Source: Chloracidobacterium sp. UBA3360 (GTDB taxonomy: Bacteria > Acidobacteriota > Blastocatellia > Pyrinomonadales > Pyrinomonadaceae). From it: 33,579 bases of DNA. The stretch is from the NCBI GenBank assembly GCA_002360555.1, contig DEQS01000041.1, positions 1-33,579 on the forward strand, read 5' to 3'. Each line of letters begins with the position of its first letter. Within the stretch, counting starts at the first letter, position 1. The position numbers and the translations under genes are program-made. A model generated the notes under the pieces. It saw only the letters and a program-made list of their open reading frames with translations, made no database searches and was not told the origin of the DNA. Below are positions 7,240 to 15,348 of this stretch, one piece after another.

Positions 7240-7866
7240 ATGAGCATTATCCCGAAACTAGCCACATCGCTCAATCGCCGCGACGAGGTTCCGAATCAAG
7301 AACTTGCTGCCGGCATCGTCAAGAGCAAAGATGTAGCGGCCGTCGGAGAGCTTGTCGAAAATCTATCAAATAAAAACAAAGGCATCCGCAACGATTGTAT
7401 CAAGGTGCTTTACGAGATCGGCTACGTCGAGCCAAAGCTGATCGGGGATCACATGTCGGCATTTATCGCGCTCTTGACGAGCAAAGACAACCGTCTGCAA
7501 TGGGGAGCGATGTATGCTCTCGGCTGTGTCGTAAAAGAAAGGCCTGCGGATATTTTTGTCGCTTTGCCCCACATCATCGACGCAGCTGACCGCGGTTCGG
7601 TCATCACCCGCGATGGCTGCGTCAATATATTGATAAGCCTCGCCGCAATCGCCAAATACGCTCCCGAAGCATTTTCGCTGCTACTAAAACAAATGCTGAC
7701 CTGCCCGACGAATCAACTGCCGATGTACGCGGAACGTGCATTGCCGATAATAAACGCGACAAATCGCGACGGATTTATCCAGCTACTAACCACACGCCTC
7801 GACGAGATCGAGAAAGAAAGCGGGCGAAAGCGTGTGGAGAAGGTTATCAAGAAAATAACCAAGTAA
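7240..7866 (+). CDS. HEAT-repeat-like alpha-helical protein
   Basis: The 208-residue, wholly helical-looking protein has paired helices of HEAT/armadillo style, such as VGELVENLSNKNKGIRND, LQWGAMYALGCVVKERP and YAERALPIINAT. Such proteins are usually binding scaffolds, and no catalytic motif is visible. An open frame extends upstream to 6922 across the glycosylase gene and the GGTCC repeat, but the sequence before ATG 7240 is antisense to that gene. MSIIPKLATSLNRRDEV is therefore taken as the start, despite no strong ribosome site. It ends 5 bases from the convergent CoA synthetase gene. I know no specific function. Confidence 0.75.
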   Translation: MSIIPKLATSLNRRDEVPNQELAAGIVKSKDVAAVGELVENLSNKNKGIRNDCIKVLYEIGYVEPKLIGDHMSAFIALLTSKDNRLQWGAMYALGCVVKERPADIFVALPHIIDAADRGSVITRDGCVNILISLAAIAKYAPEAFSLLLKQMLTCPTNQLPMYAERALPIINATNRDGFIQLLTTRLDEIEKESGRKRVEKVIKKITK

Positions 7867-7871
7867 CTTGC

Positions 7872-9962
7872 CTATTTAGCCTTCTTGATCTCCTCAACTG
7901 CATTAGGATCCTCAAGTGCCGACAGGTCGCCGGGGTCTTCGCCGAGATAGGCGGAACGGATGACGCGGCGCATTACTTTGGCATTGCGGGTTTTTGGCAA
8001 GGCCGAGACGAAATGGATCTTTGACGGCGCGAGCGGTTTGCCCATGTCTTTGGCGACGAGGGCTTTCAGTTCCGCTTCCAATGGGTCACACACACTCCCT
8101 ACCGGTCGTGTTTCCGCCTCTGCGTCTCCGCGTCTTTGCGGTGAAGAATCTGACAAAACGCAAAATGCCACCATCGCCGTGCCCTTTACCTCATCGGGAA
8201 CGCCGATGACGGCGGCTTCGGTTACGTGCGGGTGGGCGACCAATAAACTCTCGACCTCGGCGGGGCCGACGCGTTTGCCGGCGACCTTTAGCGTGTCGTC
8301 GCTGCGGCCGAGGATGAACCAGTGGCCGTCTTTGTCACGCATTGCAAAATCGCCGTGGACCCAAATGTCTTTGAATCGCCGCCAATATGTGTCGAGATAT
8401 CGTTGCTTTTCCTGCCAAAACCCGCGTGCCATGCCGATCCAAGGTTGTTTAATGACGAGCTCGCCGACCTTTCCGGCTTCGACCGGATTGCCGTCTTCGT
8501 CAAGAATATCGACGTCCATTCCCGGACACGGAGCGGGGAACGAACACGGCTTTATCGGCAGCAAAGGGTTTCCCATCAATATCCCGCCGGAGATCTCGGT
8601 GCCGCCGCTGTAGTTGATGATCGGCAGTTTGCTGTTGCCGACTTTTTCAAATAACCACCACCACGGAGCCGGATTCCAAGGCTCGCCGGTCGATGCGAAT
8701 GCTCGTAGAGAACTGAGGTCGTGCTTTTTCGGCAGATCGTCGCCGCAATTGGATAATGCTCGTATGAGCGTCGGCGAAATGCCAAGGATTTCGACCTTGT
8801 GCTTTGCGCAAAATTCCCACATGCAGTCAGGCTGCGGATAATCGGGAGCTCCGTCGTAGATGCAGATCGTCGCCCCGTTTATCAACGCCCCGTAGATCAA
8901 CCACGGCCCCATCATCCAGCCGATGTCTGTGTACCAAGAGATCCGCGTGCCTTTCCCAACATCTGTCCCAAACGCCATATCCTGCGCCGCCTTGATCGGA
9001 AAACTCGCGTGCGTGTGAGCAATGCCCTTCGGCTTGCCGGTCGTGCCGGAGGTGTAGAGGATAATGAGCGGGTCTTCTGCGAACGTTTTTTCGGGTCCTA
9101 GTTCGTCTGCCCCAAGCAGATCGATCATGTTGTGCGTGACTCCGAATTGCCTAACTTTTACGGTCGGAAATTTCTTTTCTAATTCCTCCTGAAACTGAAC
9201 GAATCTAAATGGTCCTTGAGCGCCTTCGATCTGATCAAAATGCTGTTGTTTTGAAACGGCTCTCCTCGTTACAAGAACATCCGTAATTGACTCCGTTCTA
9301 CTTACCGCATCTGCTGCGATACTGAGCATGTCAAAGAACTTTCCCCTGCGGTCGAACCCTTCGCAGGTGAGAAGTGCCTTGGCCTTCACTGCTTGCATTC
9401 TGCTCGCAATCGCTTCGACCCCATATCCTGAGAAAACTGGAACCGCAATCGCCCCAACTCGGTTTATTGCTAACAGTGACAGTATTGTTTCTGGAATCAT
9501 TGGCAAATGAATTCCAACCGCGTCACCTTTGCCGATCCCAATATCCCTGAGCGTTCCGGCAAGTATTGCAACATTGTCGGCTAGAAATGAATATGAGAGG
9601 ACATGTGTATTGCCAGCCTCCCCTTCCCAAATGATTGCGGGCTGATCATTCCATTCATCGTCCAACCAGCGGTCGAGGCACATTTCGGTGATGTTGAGGC
9701 CGGCTCGGTTGAGCCAGTTCGGAAACTCAATTCCATCCGATGTGTCGAGGAGTTTTTCGTATGGCGGGTCGAATTTTATGTCGAGGAACTTGATGACCTC
9801 TTCGGTAAATTTTTCGACATCGTTTATCGAATACGCGTAAAGCTCATCCCAGGTCGAAACGCCGACCTGCCGCATAAATTTTGTAAGCTGCGCGCGTTCT
9901 ATAACGTCGGGCGTCGGCGTCCAGGCGATGGGCTGATCTTCGAGGAGGTTCTGGTCGTTCAT
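7872..9962 (-). CDS. AMP-forming acyl/acetyl-CoA synthetase (ACS-like) with in-frame repeat insertion
   Basis: Members activate a carboxylate with ATP to an acyl-adenylate and then transfer it to CoA. The 696-residue protein has an ACS-type N-terminal domain, the adenylation loop YTSGTTGKPKG, YTDIGWMMGPW, a GGTEISGG motif, WVHGDFAMRD and the C-terminal catalytic lysine context TRNAKVMRRV. Acetate, propionate or acetoacetate could be the substrate. In the C-terminal domain, between VAFCVL and LEAELKAL, about 22 residues (DSSPQRRGDAEAETR and flanks) interrupt the alignment I would expect. They are encoded by a dispersed-repeat half-element (8114-8146). The ATG at 9962 is preferred: an upstream ATG at 9998 would add 12 residues written in another repeat. 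It is convergent with the HEAT-like gene. Confidence 0.9.
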   Translation of the reverse strand: MNDQNLLEDQPIAWTPTPDVIERAQLTKFMRQVGVSTWDELYAYSINDVEKFTEEVIKFLDIKFDPPYEKLLDTSDGIEFPNWLNRAGLNITEMCLDRWLDDEWNDQPAIIWEGEAGNTHVLSYSFLADNVAILAGTLRDIGIGKGDAVGIHLPMIPETILSLLAINRVGAIAVPVFSGYGVEAIASRMQAVKAKALLTCEGFDRRGKFFDMLSIAADAVSRTESITDVLVTRRAVSKQQHFDQIEGAQGPFRFVQFQEELEKKFPTVKVRQFGVTHNMIDLLGADELGPEKTFAEDPLIILYTSGTTGKPKGIAHTHASFPIKAAQDMAFGTDVGKGTRISWYTDIGWMMGPWLIYGALINGATICIYDGAPDYPQPDCMWEFCAKHKVEILGISPTLIRALSNCGDDLPKKHDLSSLRAFASTGEPWNPAPWWWLFEKVGNSKLPIINYSGGTEISGGILMGNPLLPIKPCSFPAPCPGMDVDILDEDGNPVEAGKVGELVIKQPWIGMARGFWQEKQRYLDTYWRRFKDIWVHGDFAMRDKDGHWFILGRSDDTLKVAGKRVGPAEVESLLVAHPHVTEAAVIGVPDEVKGTAMVAFCVLSDSSPQRRGDAEAETRPVGSVCDPLEAELKALVAKDMGKPLAPSKIHFVSALPKTRNAKVMRRVIRSAYLGEDPGDLSALEDPNAVEEIKKAK
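8114..8146 (-). repeat. ACGCGGAGACGCAGAGG half-element inside the CoA synthetase gene
   Basis: On the minus strand this reads TTCACCGCAAAGACGCGG then AGACGCAGAGGCGG, with the word AGACGCRGAG repeated. It keeps the reading frame of the surrounding gene and encodes SSPQRRGDAEAE. I have seen this ACCGCAAAGACGCGGAG type as an intergenic dispersed repeat in diverse bacterial genomes. Finding it in a coding region is unusual. No inverted partner arm is present. Confidence 0.7.
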
Positions 9963-9967
9963 AAGAA

Positions 9968-10089
9968 AATTTAGCCACAGATTAACACAGATGGACACGG
10001 ATTTTCAGAAAGGCGAGTTTAGCCACGAATGTCACGAATAGCACGAATAAAAAGTGATTCCAATTCGTGTCATTCGTGCAATTCGTGGC
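9968..10089. repeat. Composite word-repeat: CACAGAT half-element next to a full CACGAAT hairpin
   Basis: From about 9968 a TTTAGCCAC head is followed by CACAGAT, CACAGAT and CACGGAT words with no inverted partner. From about 10019 the same head TTTAGCCAC starts a complete hairpin: left arm 10022-10050 with three CACGAAT words at 9-nt spacing, 8-12 nt loop, right arm 10062-10089 inverted. The two arms of the hairpin agree at the words and differ at the spacers. It fills the divergent space between the CoA synthetase and the SDR gene, where both promoters would be expected. Confidence 0.85.
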
Positions 10090-10101
10090 AAAATATCCGA
10101 A

Positions 10102-10890
10102 ATGACTGATCAGGAAACAAGTATTGGTTTGCCGGGAAATCTGTTTGCGGGTAAGACCGCGATCGTCACCGGGGCTTCGCGGGGCGTTGGGCGCGCCGTC
10201 GCGTTGCGGCTGGCTGAGGGCGGGGCGAATGTTGTTGTCAATTATCTGAGCAGCGACATCGAGGCCCAGGACACGGTCGATCTGTGCATAAACAAAGGCG
10301 TTGGGGCGATCTCTGTCCAGGCGGACGTATCGGAATTTGCGGGTGCGCAAAAGATCGCAAAAGAAACGGTCGAGCGTTTTGGCGGCATCGATCTGCTCGT
10401 CTGCAATGCGGGTGTCTGGGACGGTGCACCGATCGAAGACATGAGCGAGGAGCTCTGGAACAAGGTCTTGAACACCAATCTCAAATCCGCGTGGGCGATG
10501 ACCAAGGCCTGTGTTCCCGCGATGAAAAAGCAGGCGTCGGGTGCGATCGTGATGGTGTCATCGACCGCCGGGCAACGCGGCGAAGCAGGCTATTCAAACT
10601 ACGCCGCATCAAAAGGCGGCCAGATATCTTTTACCAAGGCTCTCGCAAGCGAGCTTTGCCCAAAGATCCGCGTCAACGCCGTCGCTCCGGGCTGGATCGA
10701 GACCGCGATGGTCCGGCCCGTTTTCGAAGACAAAGTTCACGAACAAAGCGTCATCGATTCGATACCGCTAAAACGCATCGCAACCACCGATGACATAGCG
10801 TTGTCGATCTGCTTTCTATTGTCCGATTGGTCGCGGCATATCACCGGTGAGATCCTAAATATCAACGGCGGAGCCGTACTTTGCGGGTAA
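10102..10890 (+). CDS. Short-chain dehydrogenase/reductase, FabG-like
   Basis: A 262-residue classical SDR. The NAD(P)-binding TGASRGVG lies at residues 23-30, CNAG at 101-104, the conserved Asn near 126, the catalytic Ser at about 153-154, and YAASK with Tyr167 and Lys171. The tail (LNINGGAVLCG) is of the 3-oxoacyl-ACP-reductase type. It would reduce or oxidise a keto/hydroxy group with a nicotinamide cofactor, but the substrate is open, since FabG-like members vary widely. An open frame reaches back to a GTG at 10054, but that extension is the repeat arm, so the ATG at 10102 is chosen. The ribosome site is weak. There are no fatty-acid genes beside it. Confidence 0.88.
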   Translation: MTDQETSIGLPGNLFAGKTAIVTGASRGVGRAVALRLAEGGANVVVNYLSSDIEAQDTVDLCINKGVGAISVQADVSEFAGAQKIAKETVERFGGIDLLVCNAGVWDGAPIEDMSEELWNKVLNTNLKSAWAMTKACVPAMKKQASGAIVMVSSTAGQRGEAGYSNYAASKGGQISFTKALASELCPKIRVNAVAPGWIETAMVRPVFEDKVHEQSVIDSIPLKRIATTDDIALSICFLLSDWSRHITGEILNINGGAVLCG

Positions 10891-10988
10891 AATGCACCGA
10901 TAATTCGCAAATTGTGACAAATAGCACAGCTTAGGTTTTCGCATCGTGATATGCAGATATTACGAGCGACTTTGCGCGAACAAGCGAC

Positions 10989-12065
10989 ATGAAAACCTTA
11001 AGCCTTGCGGAATATCAAAATCATTTTAGTGCCGTGCCGACGAGTTCGAGCTATGTCGAAAATCTGATCGGCAACACGCCGCTCCTCGCTGTCCACTTTC
11101 ATTACAAAGGCGAACGTCGCACGATATTTGCCAAGGCCGAGCACCTCAATCTGACGGGCAGCATCAAGGACCGCATGGCCCTGCACATCATTTGCTCGGC
11201 GTACCGCGACGAACAGATCCGCAAAGGCGATATCATCGCCGAAGCTACGAGCGGCAATACAGGGATTTCGTTTGCGGCGATCGGCCACGCTTTCGGCAAT
11301 CCGGTGCATGTTTTTATGCCGGATTGGATGAGCAACGAGAGGATCTCGCTGATCAAGAGCTACGGAGCGGATGTGACGCTCGTCAGCCACGAGCAGGGTG
11401 GATTTGTTGGCAGTATTGAGCTTGCGGATGCTTTCAAATACGAACATCGACGCGTGTTTCTACCGCATCAATTTTCAAACCTGGCTAACGCCGAGGCTCA
11501 TTACTTAACGACCGGGCCGGAGATCTGGGCCCAGCTAAAAAAGGTCGGTTTTGAACCTGACGCATTCGTCGCAGGCGTAGGAACGGGCGGCACGATAATG
11601 GGAACTGCCGCGTATTTGCGGGAAATGAAACCTGCCATCAAAATGCACCCGCTCGAACCTGCCGAATCGCCGACGCTGACGGTCGGTCATAACGTCGGTA
11701 GCCATCGTATTCAGGGCATTTCGGACGAGTTCATACCCGCGATCTGTGATCTACCCAAACTTGACGAGATCATCACGGTCTCTGACGGCGATTCGATATT
11801 GATGGCACAAAAGCTGGCGGCCGAACTGGGGTTGGCGGTCGGTATTTCGTCCGGAGCAAATTTCCTCGGTGCGTTGATCGCACTAGAAAAGCTCGGTTCA
11901 GATGCGATCGTCGCCACTGTGTTTTGTGACGACAACAAAAAATATCTGAGCACCGATCTTGTTTGTGAGGAGCCTGTAAAAGAGGGCTACCTGACGCCGG
12001 ACATCAAGTTGTTTGGATATCAAACCATCAGTCGCGTCGGTCAGGGAGATTTCGCGGCATTTTGA
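10989..12065 (+). CDS. Cysteine synthase-like PLP-dependent enzyme (fold type II)
   Basis: The family makes cysteine from O-acetylserine (or related beta-replacement products) with pyridoxal phosphate. The 358-residue sequence has NLTGSIKDR with the PLP lysine at 60, the substrate loop TSGNTG (87-92), the phosphate-binding GTGGTI and the C-terminal SSGANFLGA. It is longer than CysK (about 315) by some 20 residues at the front and 35 at the back, closer to uncharacterised CysK-like proteins. O-phosphoserine or other substrates cannot be excluded. Gene start ATG 10989 lacks an obvious Shine-Dalgarno. The 98-base space before it is free of repeats, and lysC follows after 82 bases. Confidence 0.88.
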   Translation: MKTLSLAEYQNHFSAVPTSSSYVENLIGNTPLLAVHFHYKGERRTIFAKAEHLNLTGSIKDRMALHIICSAYRDEQIRKGDIIAEATSGNTGISFAAIGHAFGNPVHVFMPDWMSNERISLIKSYGADVTLVSHEQGGFVGSIELADAFKYEHRRVFLPHQFSNLANAEAHYLTTGPEIWAQLKKVGFEPDAFVAGVGTGGTIMGTAAYLREMKPAIKMHPLEPAESPTLTVGHNVGSHRIQGISDEFIPAICDLPKLDEIITVSDGDSILMAQKLAAELGLAVGISSGANFLGALIALEKLGSDAIVATVFCDDNKKYLSTDLVCEEPVKEGYLTPDIKLFGYQTISRVGQGDFAAF

Positions 12066-12147
12066 TTTCTCAATTCTTTATTAGGTTGCAAGAGCGAATC
12101 GGTCAAATCTATCGTAGAATAATTCTTTTCTAGATTAGAACTTCGAT

Positions 12148-13518
12148 TTGACCAGTTTGAGCAGCCAAGGCCCAACAGTAATGAAATTCGGCGGAACGTC
12201 GGTCGGTGACGTTGCGGCGTTTGAGCGCGTTTTTCACGTTGTTTCGACGCAAATGGAGAAGAATCCGGTCGTTGTTGTATCGGCAATGACTAAGGTCACG
12301 GACGCACTGCTCGCGGCATTCGAGACCGCAAAAAAAGGGGATTTCGCTGACGCCTATGCCTCGCTCGAACCGCATTTTGATCGTCACACGGCGGTTTCCG
12401 AGCATTTCATCTCCGGGGATAAACCTAACGCGTTCAATGGCGAACTGGAATTTGCCCGAGGTGAATTGTCCGATCTGCTGATGCGCGTTACCCGCCGCTC
12501 TCTGCCGTTACAGATGCTGAAAGACGCGATCGTCAGCTATGGCGAGCAATTGTCATCGCGATTGCTGGCAGAGGTTTTGAAGGCAAAAGGCGTTGCGGCT
12601 CGGCAGGTTGATTCACGCCGTCTGATCGTTACCGATGACGAGTACGGAGCGGCGACGCCGATCATCGACGAGACCAATGAGATCGTCCGGCTAGAGCTTG
12701 AACCGCTGATCGCGGGCGGCGAAGTGCCGATACTTGGCGGCTTCATTGCGGCAAACCGTGCGGGAGAAACGACCACTCTTGGACGTGGCGGCTCGGATTA
12801 CTCGGCGGCGATCGTTGCAGCCGCACTGCACGCTAGCGAATTACAGATCTGGACTGACGTGACGGGCGTGATGACCTGCGACCCTCGTATCTGCGGCGAT
12901 GCCCGCACCATTCCGGTCTTATCCTACGAAGAGGCCGCCGAGCTTGCATATTTTGGAGCCAAGGTTCTCCATCCAAAAACCATCAAGCCGGCCGTCGATA
13001 ACGCTATCCCGGTGCGGGTATGCAACACCTTCGAACCTGATGAGATCGGTACGATGGTGCTCGCCGACAGCGGCGAGACGCCGAACAAGATCAAATCGAT
13101 CGCCCACAAAAAGAACATCACGATCCTGCGGATCTCGTCGGCACGTATGCTTGGCAGCTATGGTTTTATGAGCGCGGTGTTTCAGGTATTTGAGCGGTTT
13201 CGAACGGTGATCGACGTCATCTCGACATCTGAGGTCTCGATCGCTCTGACGCTCGACAACACGGGGGAACTGGATAAGATAGTTGCCGAACTCGAGCGTT
13301 TGGGTGATGTAGAGATCGACCCCGGTTACGCGGTCATCTGCGTCGTCGGCGAAGGCCTGCGAGCCTCGACCGGCCTCGCCTCGACGGTTTTTTCGACTAT
13401 CGAGGATGTCAATGTCGCTCTCATCTCTCACGGAGCCTCGAGCGTGAACCTGACGTTTGTGATTAAAGAAGAATCGGCTGCGGATGTGATCAGGAAACTT
13501 CATGAAGAACTCTTTTGA
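12148..13518 (+). CDS. lysC: Aspartate kinase
   Basis: Phosphorylates aspartate to 4-aspartyl phosphate, the first step to lysine, DAP, threonine and methionine. The 456-residue product is of the monofunctional LysC III size (E. coli 449). It shows KFGGTSVGD (residues 13-21), VVSAMTKVTDAL, the GGFIAANRAGETTTLGRGGSD catalytic loop region and TDVTGVMTCDPR, followed by two C-terminal ACT-type domains that normally sense lysine and/or threonine. The TTG at 12148 is taken so that the first beta strand (TVMKFGG) is complete. ATG 12181 has an AAGG nearby and is the alternative. No lysine riboswitch is recognisable in the 82-base leader. It heads a lysine/DAP gene set. Confidence 0.93.
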   Translation: MTSLSSQGPTVMKFGGTSVGDVAAFERVFHVVSTQMEKNPVVVVSAMTKVTDALLAAFETAKKGDFADAYASLEPHFDRHTAVSEHFISGDKPNAFNGELEFARGELSDLLMRVTRRSLPLQMLKDAIVSYGEQLSSRLLAEVLKAKGVAARQVDSRRLIVTDDEYGAATPIIDETNEIVRLELEPLIAGGEVPILGGFIAANRAGETTTLGRGGSDYSAAIVAAALHASELQIWTDVTGVMTCDPRICGDARTIPVLSYEEAAELAYFGAKVLHPKTIKPAVDNAIPVRVCNTFEPDEIGTMVLADSGETPNKIKSIAHKKNITILRISSARMLGSYGFMSAVFQVFERFRTVIDVISTSEVSIALTLDNTGELDKIVAELERLGDVEIDPGYAVICVVGEGLRASTGLASTVFSTIEDVNVALISHGASSVNLTFVIKEESAADVIRKLHEELF

Positions 13519-13541
13519 GCGGATTCTGATGATTAATTAAT

Positions 13542-13567
13542 AATTAGTAATTTAGTAATTACTAATT
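13542..13567. repeat. AATTAGTAATT hairpin between lysC and the M20 gene
   Basis: A perfect 11-nt inverted pair, AATTAGTAATT (13542-13552) and AATTACTAATT (13557-13567), has a TAGT loop and sits in an AT-rich stretch with further overlapping TTAGTAAT words. It lies 17 bases before the next start codon. It is not followed by a T run, so it is not a classic terminator. Confidence 0.65.
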
Positions 13568-13583
13568 AGAATTTCGAAAAGAG

Positions 13584-14609
13584 ATGGATCTATTCACACT
13601 CACAAAATCCTTGATGAACATCCCATCCGTTTCCGGTGAAGAGGAAGCGGTCGGGTTTTATCTACGCGATCATCTGGAGTCGCTCGGTTGGACGGTCGAA
13701 TTGCAGGCGGTTTCTGATACGCAGAATAATGTCATAGCGTACCTGAACGACACGCCCCGCGTTTGGCTTTCGACGCACATGGATACTGTCCCGCCGTTTA
13801 TTGCGCCGACTGAGGATGACGAGAAAATATATGGCCGGGGTTCTTGCGACGCGAAAGGGATAATTGCGGCTCAGATTATCGCGGCGGAGTTATTGAGAAA
13901 AGAGGGAATTGAGGACATCGGTCTGCTATATACTGTCGAAGAAGAGAGAGCCTCGACAGGGGCAAAGATCGCGAATGATCACCCCATGGCCGCGAAATGC
14001 GAATACCTGATAAACGGCGAGCCGACGGATAATGATCTGGCTATTGGTTCAAAAGGGGCCTTTCGGGCAAAGATCAAAACGACGGGCAAGGCCGCCCATT
14101 CGGCGTATCCTGAGCAGGGCGATTCGGCGATCGAAAAGCTGCTCGACATTCTCGAAGATGTTCGCCACACCAAATTTCCGAACGACGATTTTTTTGGAGA
14201 GACGACCTGCAATATCGCGACGCTCGACGGCGGCGTTGCCCTCAATGTCATCCCGCCGCAGGCCGAGACGGGCTTGCTCATACGCCTGACAACGCCTATG
14301 GAACCGATCCGTGACGCGTTACAGAGCCTGATCCGCGAACGTGGCGAGCTTGAGATCTTGTCTTACAGCCTGCCGGTCAAGATGCTGGCGGTCGATGGAT
14401 TTGAGCAAAAGGTCGTGAGGTTCACGACCGACATCCCGCACCTCGGCAACTGGGGCCAGCCGCTTCTGCTCGGGCCGGGTCCGATACTCGTAGCTCATAC
14501 AAAGGATGAGTTTGTGTTGAAGAAAGATCTTGAGGACGCAGTTGCGTTATACGTTGACCTAGTCAAGAAATTATTAGCCACAAATGGCACGAATAACACG
14601 AATTCTTAA
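13584..14609 (+). CDS. M20 metallopeptidase, probable succinyl-diaminopimelate desuccinylase
   Basis: The family hydrolyses N-acyl bonds with a di-zinc centre. The 341-residue product has HMDTVPP (metal His65, Asp67), GRGSCDAKG (bridging Asp89), TVEEE (general-base and metal glutamates about 119-120), GEPTD, AHSAYPE of the lid domain and a C-terminal metal His305 in VAHTKDEF. Motifs alone do not separate DapE, ArgE and LysK. Its place between lysC and dapB, with dapD and an aminotransferase further on, favours DapE, the last step to LL-DAP. It is shorter than E. coli DapE (375). The last 10 or so residues (ATNGTNNTNS) are encoded by a repeat arm and look like an acquired tail. A GAAAAGAG stretch precedes ATG. 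Confidence 0.82.
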   Translation: MDLFTLTKSLMNIPSVSGEEEAVGFYLRDHLESLGWTVELQAVSDTQNNVIAYLNDTPRVWLSTHMDTVPPFIAPTEDDEKIYGRGSCDAKGIIAAQIIAAELLRKEGIEDIGLLYTVEEERASTGAKIANDHPMAAKCEYLINGEPTDNDLAIGSKGAFRAKIKTTGKAAHSAYPEQGDSAIEKLLDILEDVRHTKFPNDDFFGETTCNIATLDGGVALNVIPPQAETGLLIRLTTPMEPIRDALQSLIRERGELEILSYSLPVKMLAVDGFEQKVVRFTTDIPHLGNWGQPLLLGPGPILVAHTKDEFVLKKDLEDAVALYVDLVKKLLATNGTNNTNS

Positions 14610-14646
14610 TTTCTTATTCATGACATTCGTGTAATTCGTGGCAAAA
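14574..14646. repeat. Word-hairpin repeat, CACGAAT type, overlapping a gene end
   Basis: Left arm 14574-14605 has head TTAGCCAC then words ACAAAT, CACGAAT, CACGAAT at 9-nt spacing. The right arm 14613-14646 is the inverted copy with one word changed (CATGAAT). The left arm lies within the 3' end of the M20 gene, including its stop codon. The right arm ends 6 bases before dapB. It is the same word type as the hairpin at 10022-10089. Confidence 0.85.
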
Positions 14647-14652
14647 ACTCTT

Positions 14653-15348
14653 ATGAAAATTGCACTGATCGGCTACGGGGCGATGGGCAAGCTCATCCAC
14701 CGGCTTGCCGAAGAAAAAGGACACGAGATCGCTGTCGTTATAGACGACACAGACGCCGGGTTGTCTGCGGCTGAATTGTCGGAGAAACTGCGGGGCGTTG
14801 ATGCGGCGATAGATTTCACAACGGCTGAGGCGGTGCGACGTAATGTTGAGGCATGTGTTGCGGCGGGCGTGCCGTTAGTCGAGGGCACGACGGGTTGGAA
14901 CGATAAGCGAACTGAGATCGAGCAGATCGTCAACGACGGAAACGGAGCATTTGTATTTGGGGCAAATTTCTCTATCGGAGTAAACCTCTTTTACCGTATC
15001 TTAGACTTTGCCGCCGAGCTTTTTGCCAAATTTCCCGAATACGAAGTCTTTATCGAGGAACAGCATCATTCACGCAAACTCGACAGCCCAAGCGGCACGG
15101 CTCTGAAGATCAAAGATGTAGTCTCAAAACATGTCGAGGTTGGCGAAATAGCAGCAACGCGAGCCGGTAATATTCCCGGAACACATCGCGTCGGATTCGA
15201 CGGACCGTCCGATCAGATATTGCTCGAACACATCGCCCGCTCCCGCGAAGGTTTTGCATCCGGGTCGATCCTCGCGGCTGAGTGGATAATCGGGAAGACG
15301 GGATTTTACGAATTCACAGATGTGATGGATGAGGTGCTAACAAGATAA
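14653..15348 (+). CDS. dapB: 4-hydroxy-tetrahydrodipicolinate reductase
   Basis: Reduces the DapA product to tetrahydrodipicolinate with NAD(P)H. The 231-residue protein has the Rossmann loop GYGAMG (7-12), VEGTTGW, FSIGVNLFY, the DapB signature EEQHHSRKLDSPSGTA with the catalytic histidine pair and lysine, and a GFDGPSDQILLEH segment. It is slightly shorter than E. coli DapB (273) in the first domain, as in many non-proteobacterial forms. A GTG at 14638 would add five residues lying in the repeat, so ATG 14653 is used. No strong ribosome site. It follows the M20 gene across the repeat at 14574-14646. Confidence 0.95.
   Translation: MKIALIGYGAMGKLIHRLAEEKGHEIAVVIDDTDAGLSAAELSEKLRGVDAAIDFTTAEAVRRNVEACVAAGVPLVEGTTGWNDKRTEIEQIVNDGNGAFVFGANFSIGVNLFYRILDFAAELFAKFPEYEVFIEEQHHSRKLDSPSGTALKIKDVVSKHVEVGEIAATRAGNIPGTHRVGFDGPSDQILLEHIARSREGFASGSILAAEWIIGKTGFYEFTDVMDEVLTR

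Noticed and set aside
9963..9998. ATG-initiated N-terminal extension of the CoA synthetase
   Set aside because: The 12 residues (MSICVNLWLNFL) translate the CACAGAT repeat. ATG 9962 starts the conserved protein.
4502..10089. Word-repeat elements as a CRISPR array
   Set aside because: Words are only 7-11 nt with 2-3 nt spacers, arranged in inverted arms. There are no 25-40 nt repeats with unique spacers and no cas genes.
10054..10101. GTG-initiated N-terminal extension of the SDR
   Set aside because: The extra 16 residues are the translated repeat arm, and the SDR begins normally at ATG 10102.
12066..12147. A lysine riboswitch before lysC
   Set aside because: The 82 bases are too short and show none of the conserved helices of the L-box. 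Only a weak TTGCAA-18-TATCGT promoter candidate was seen.
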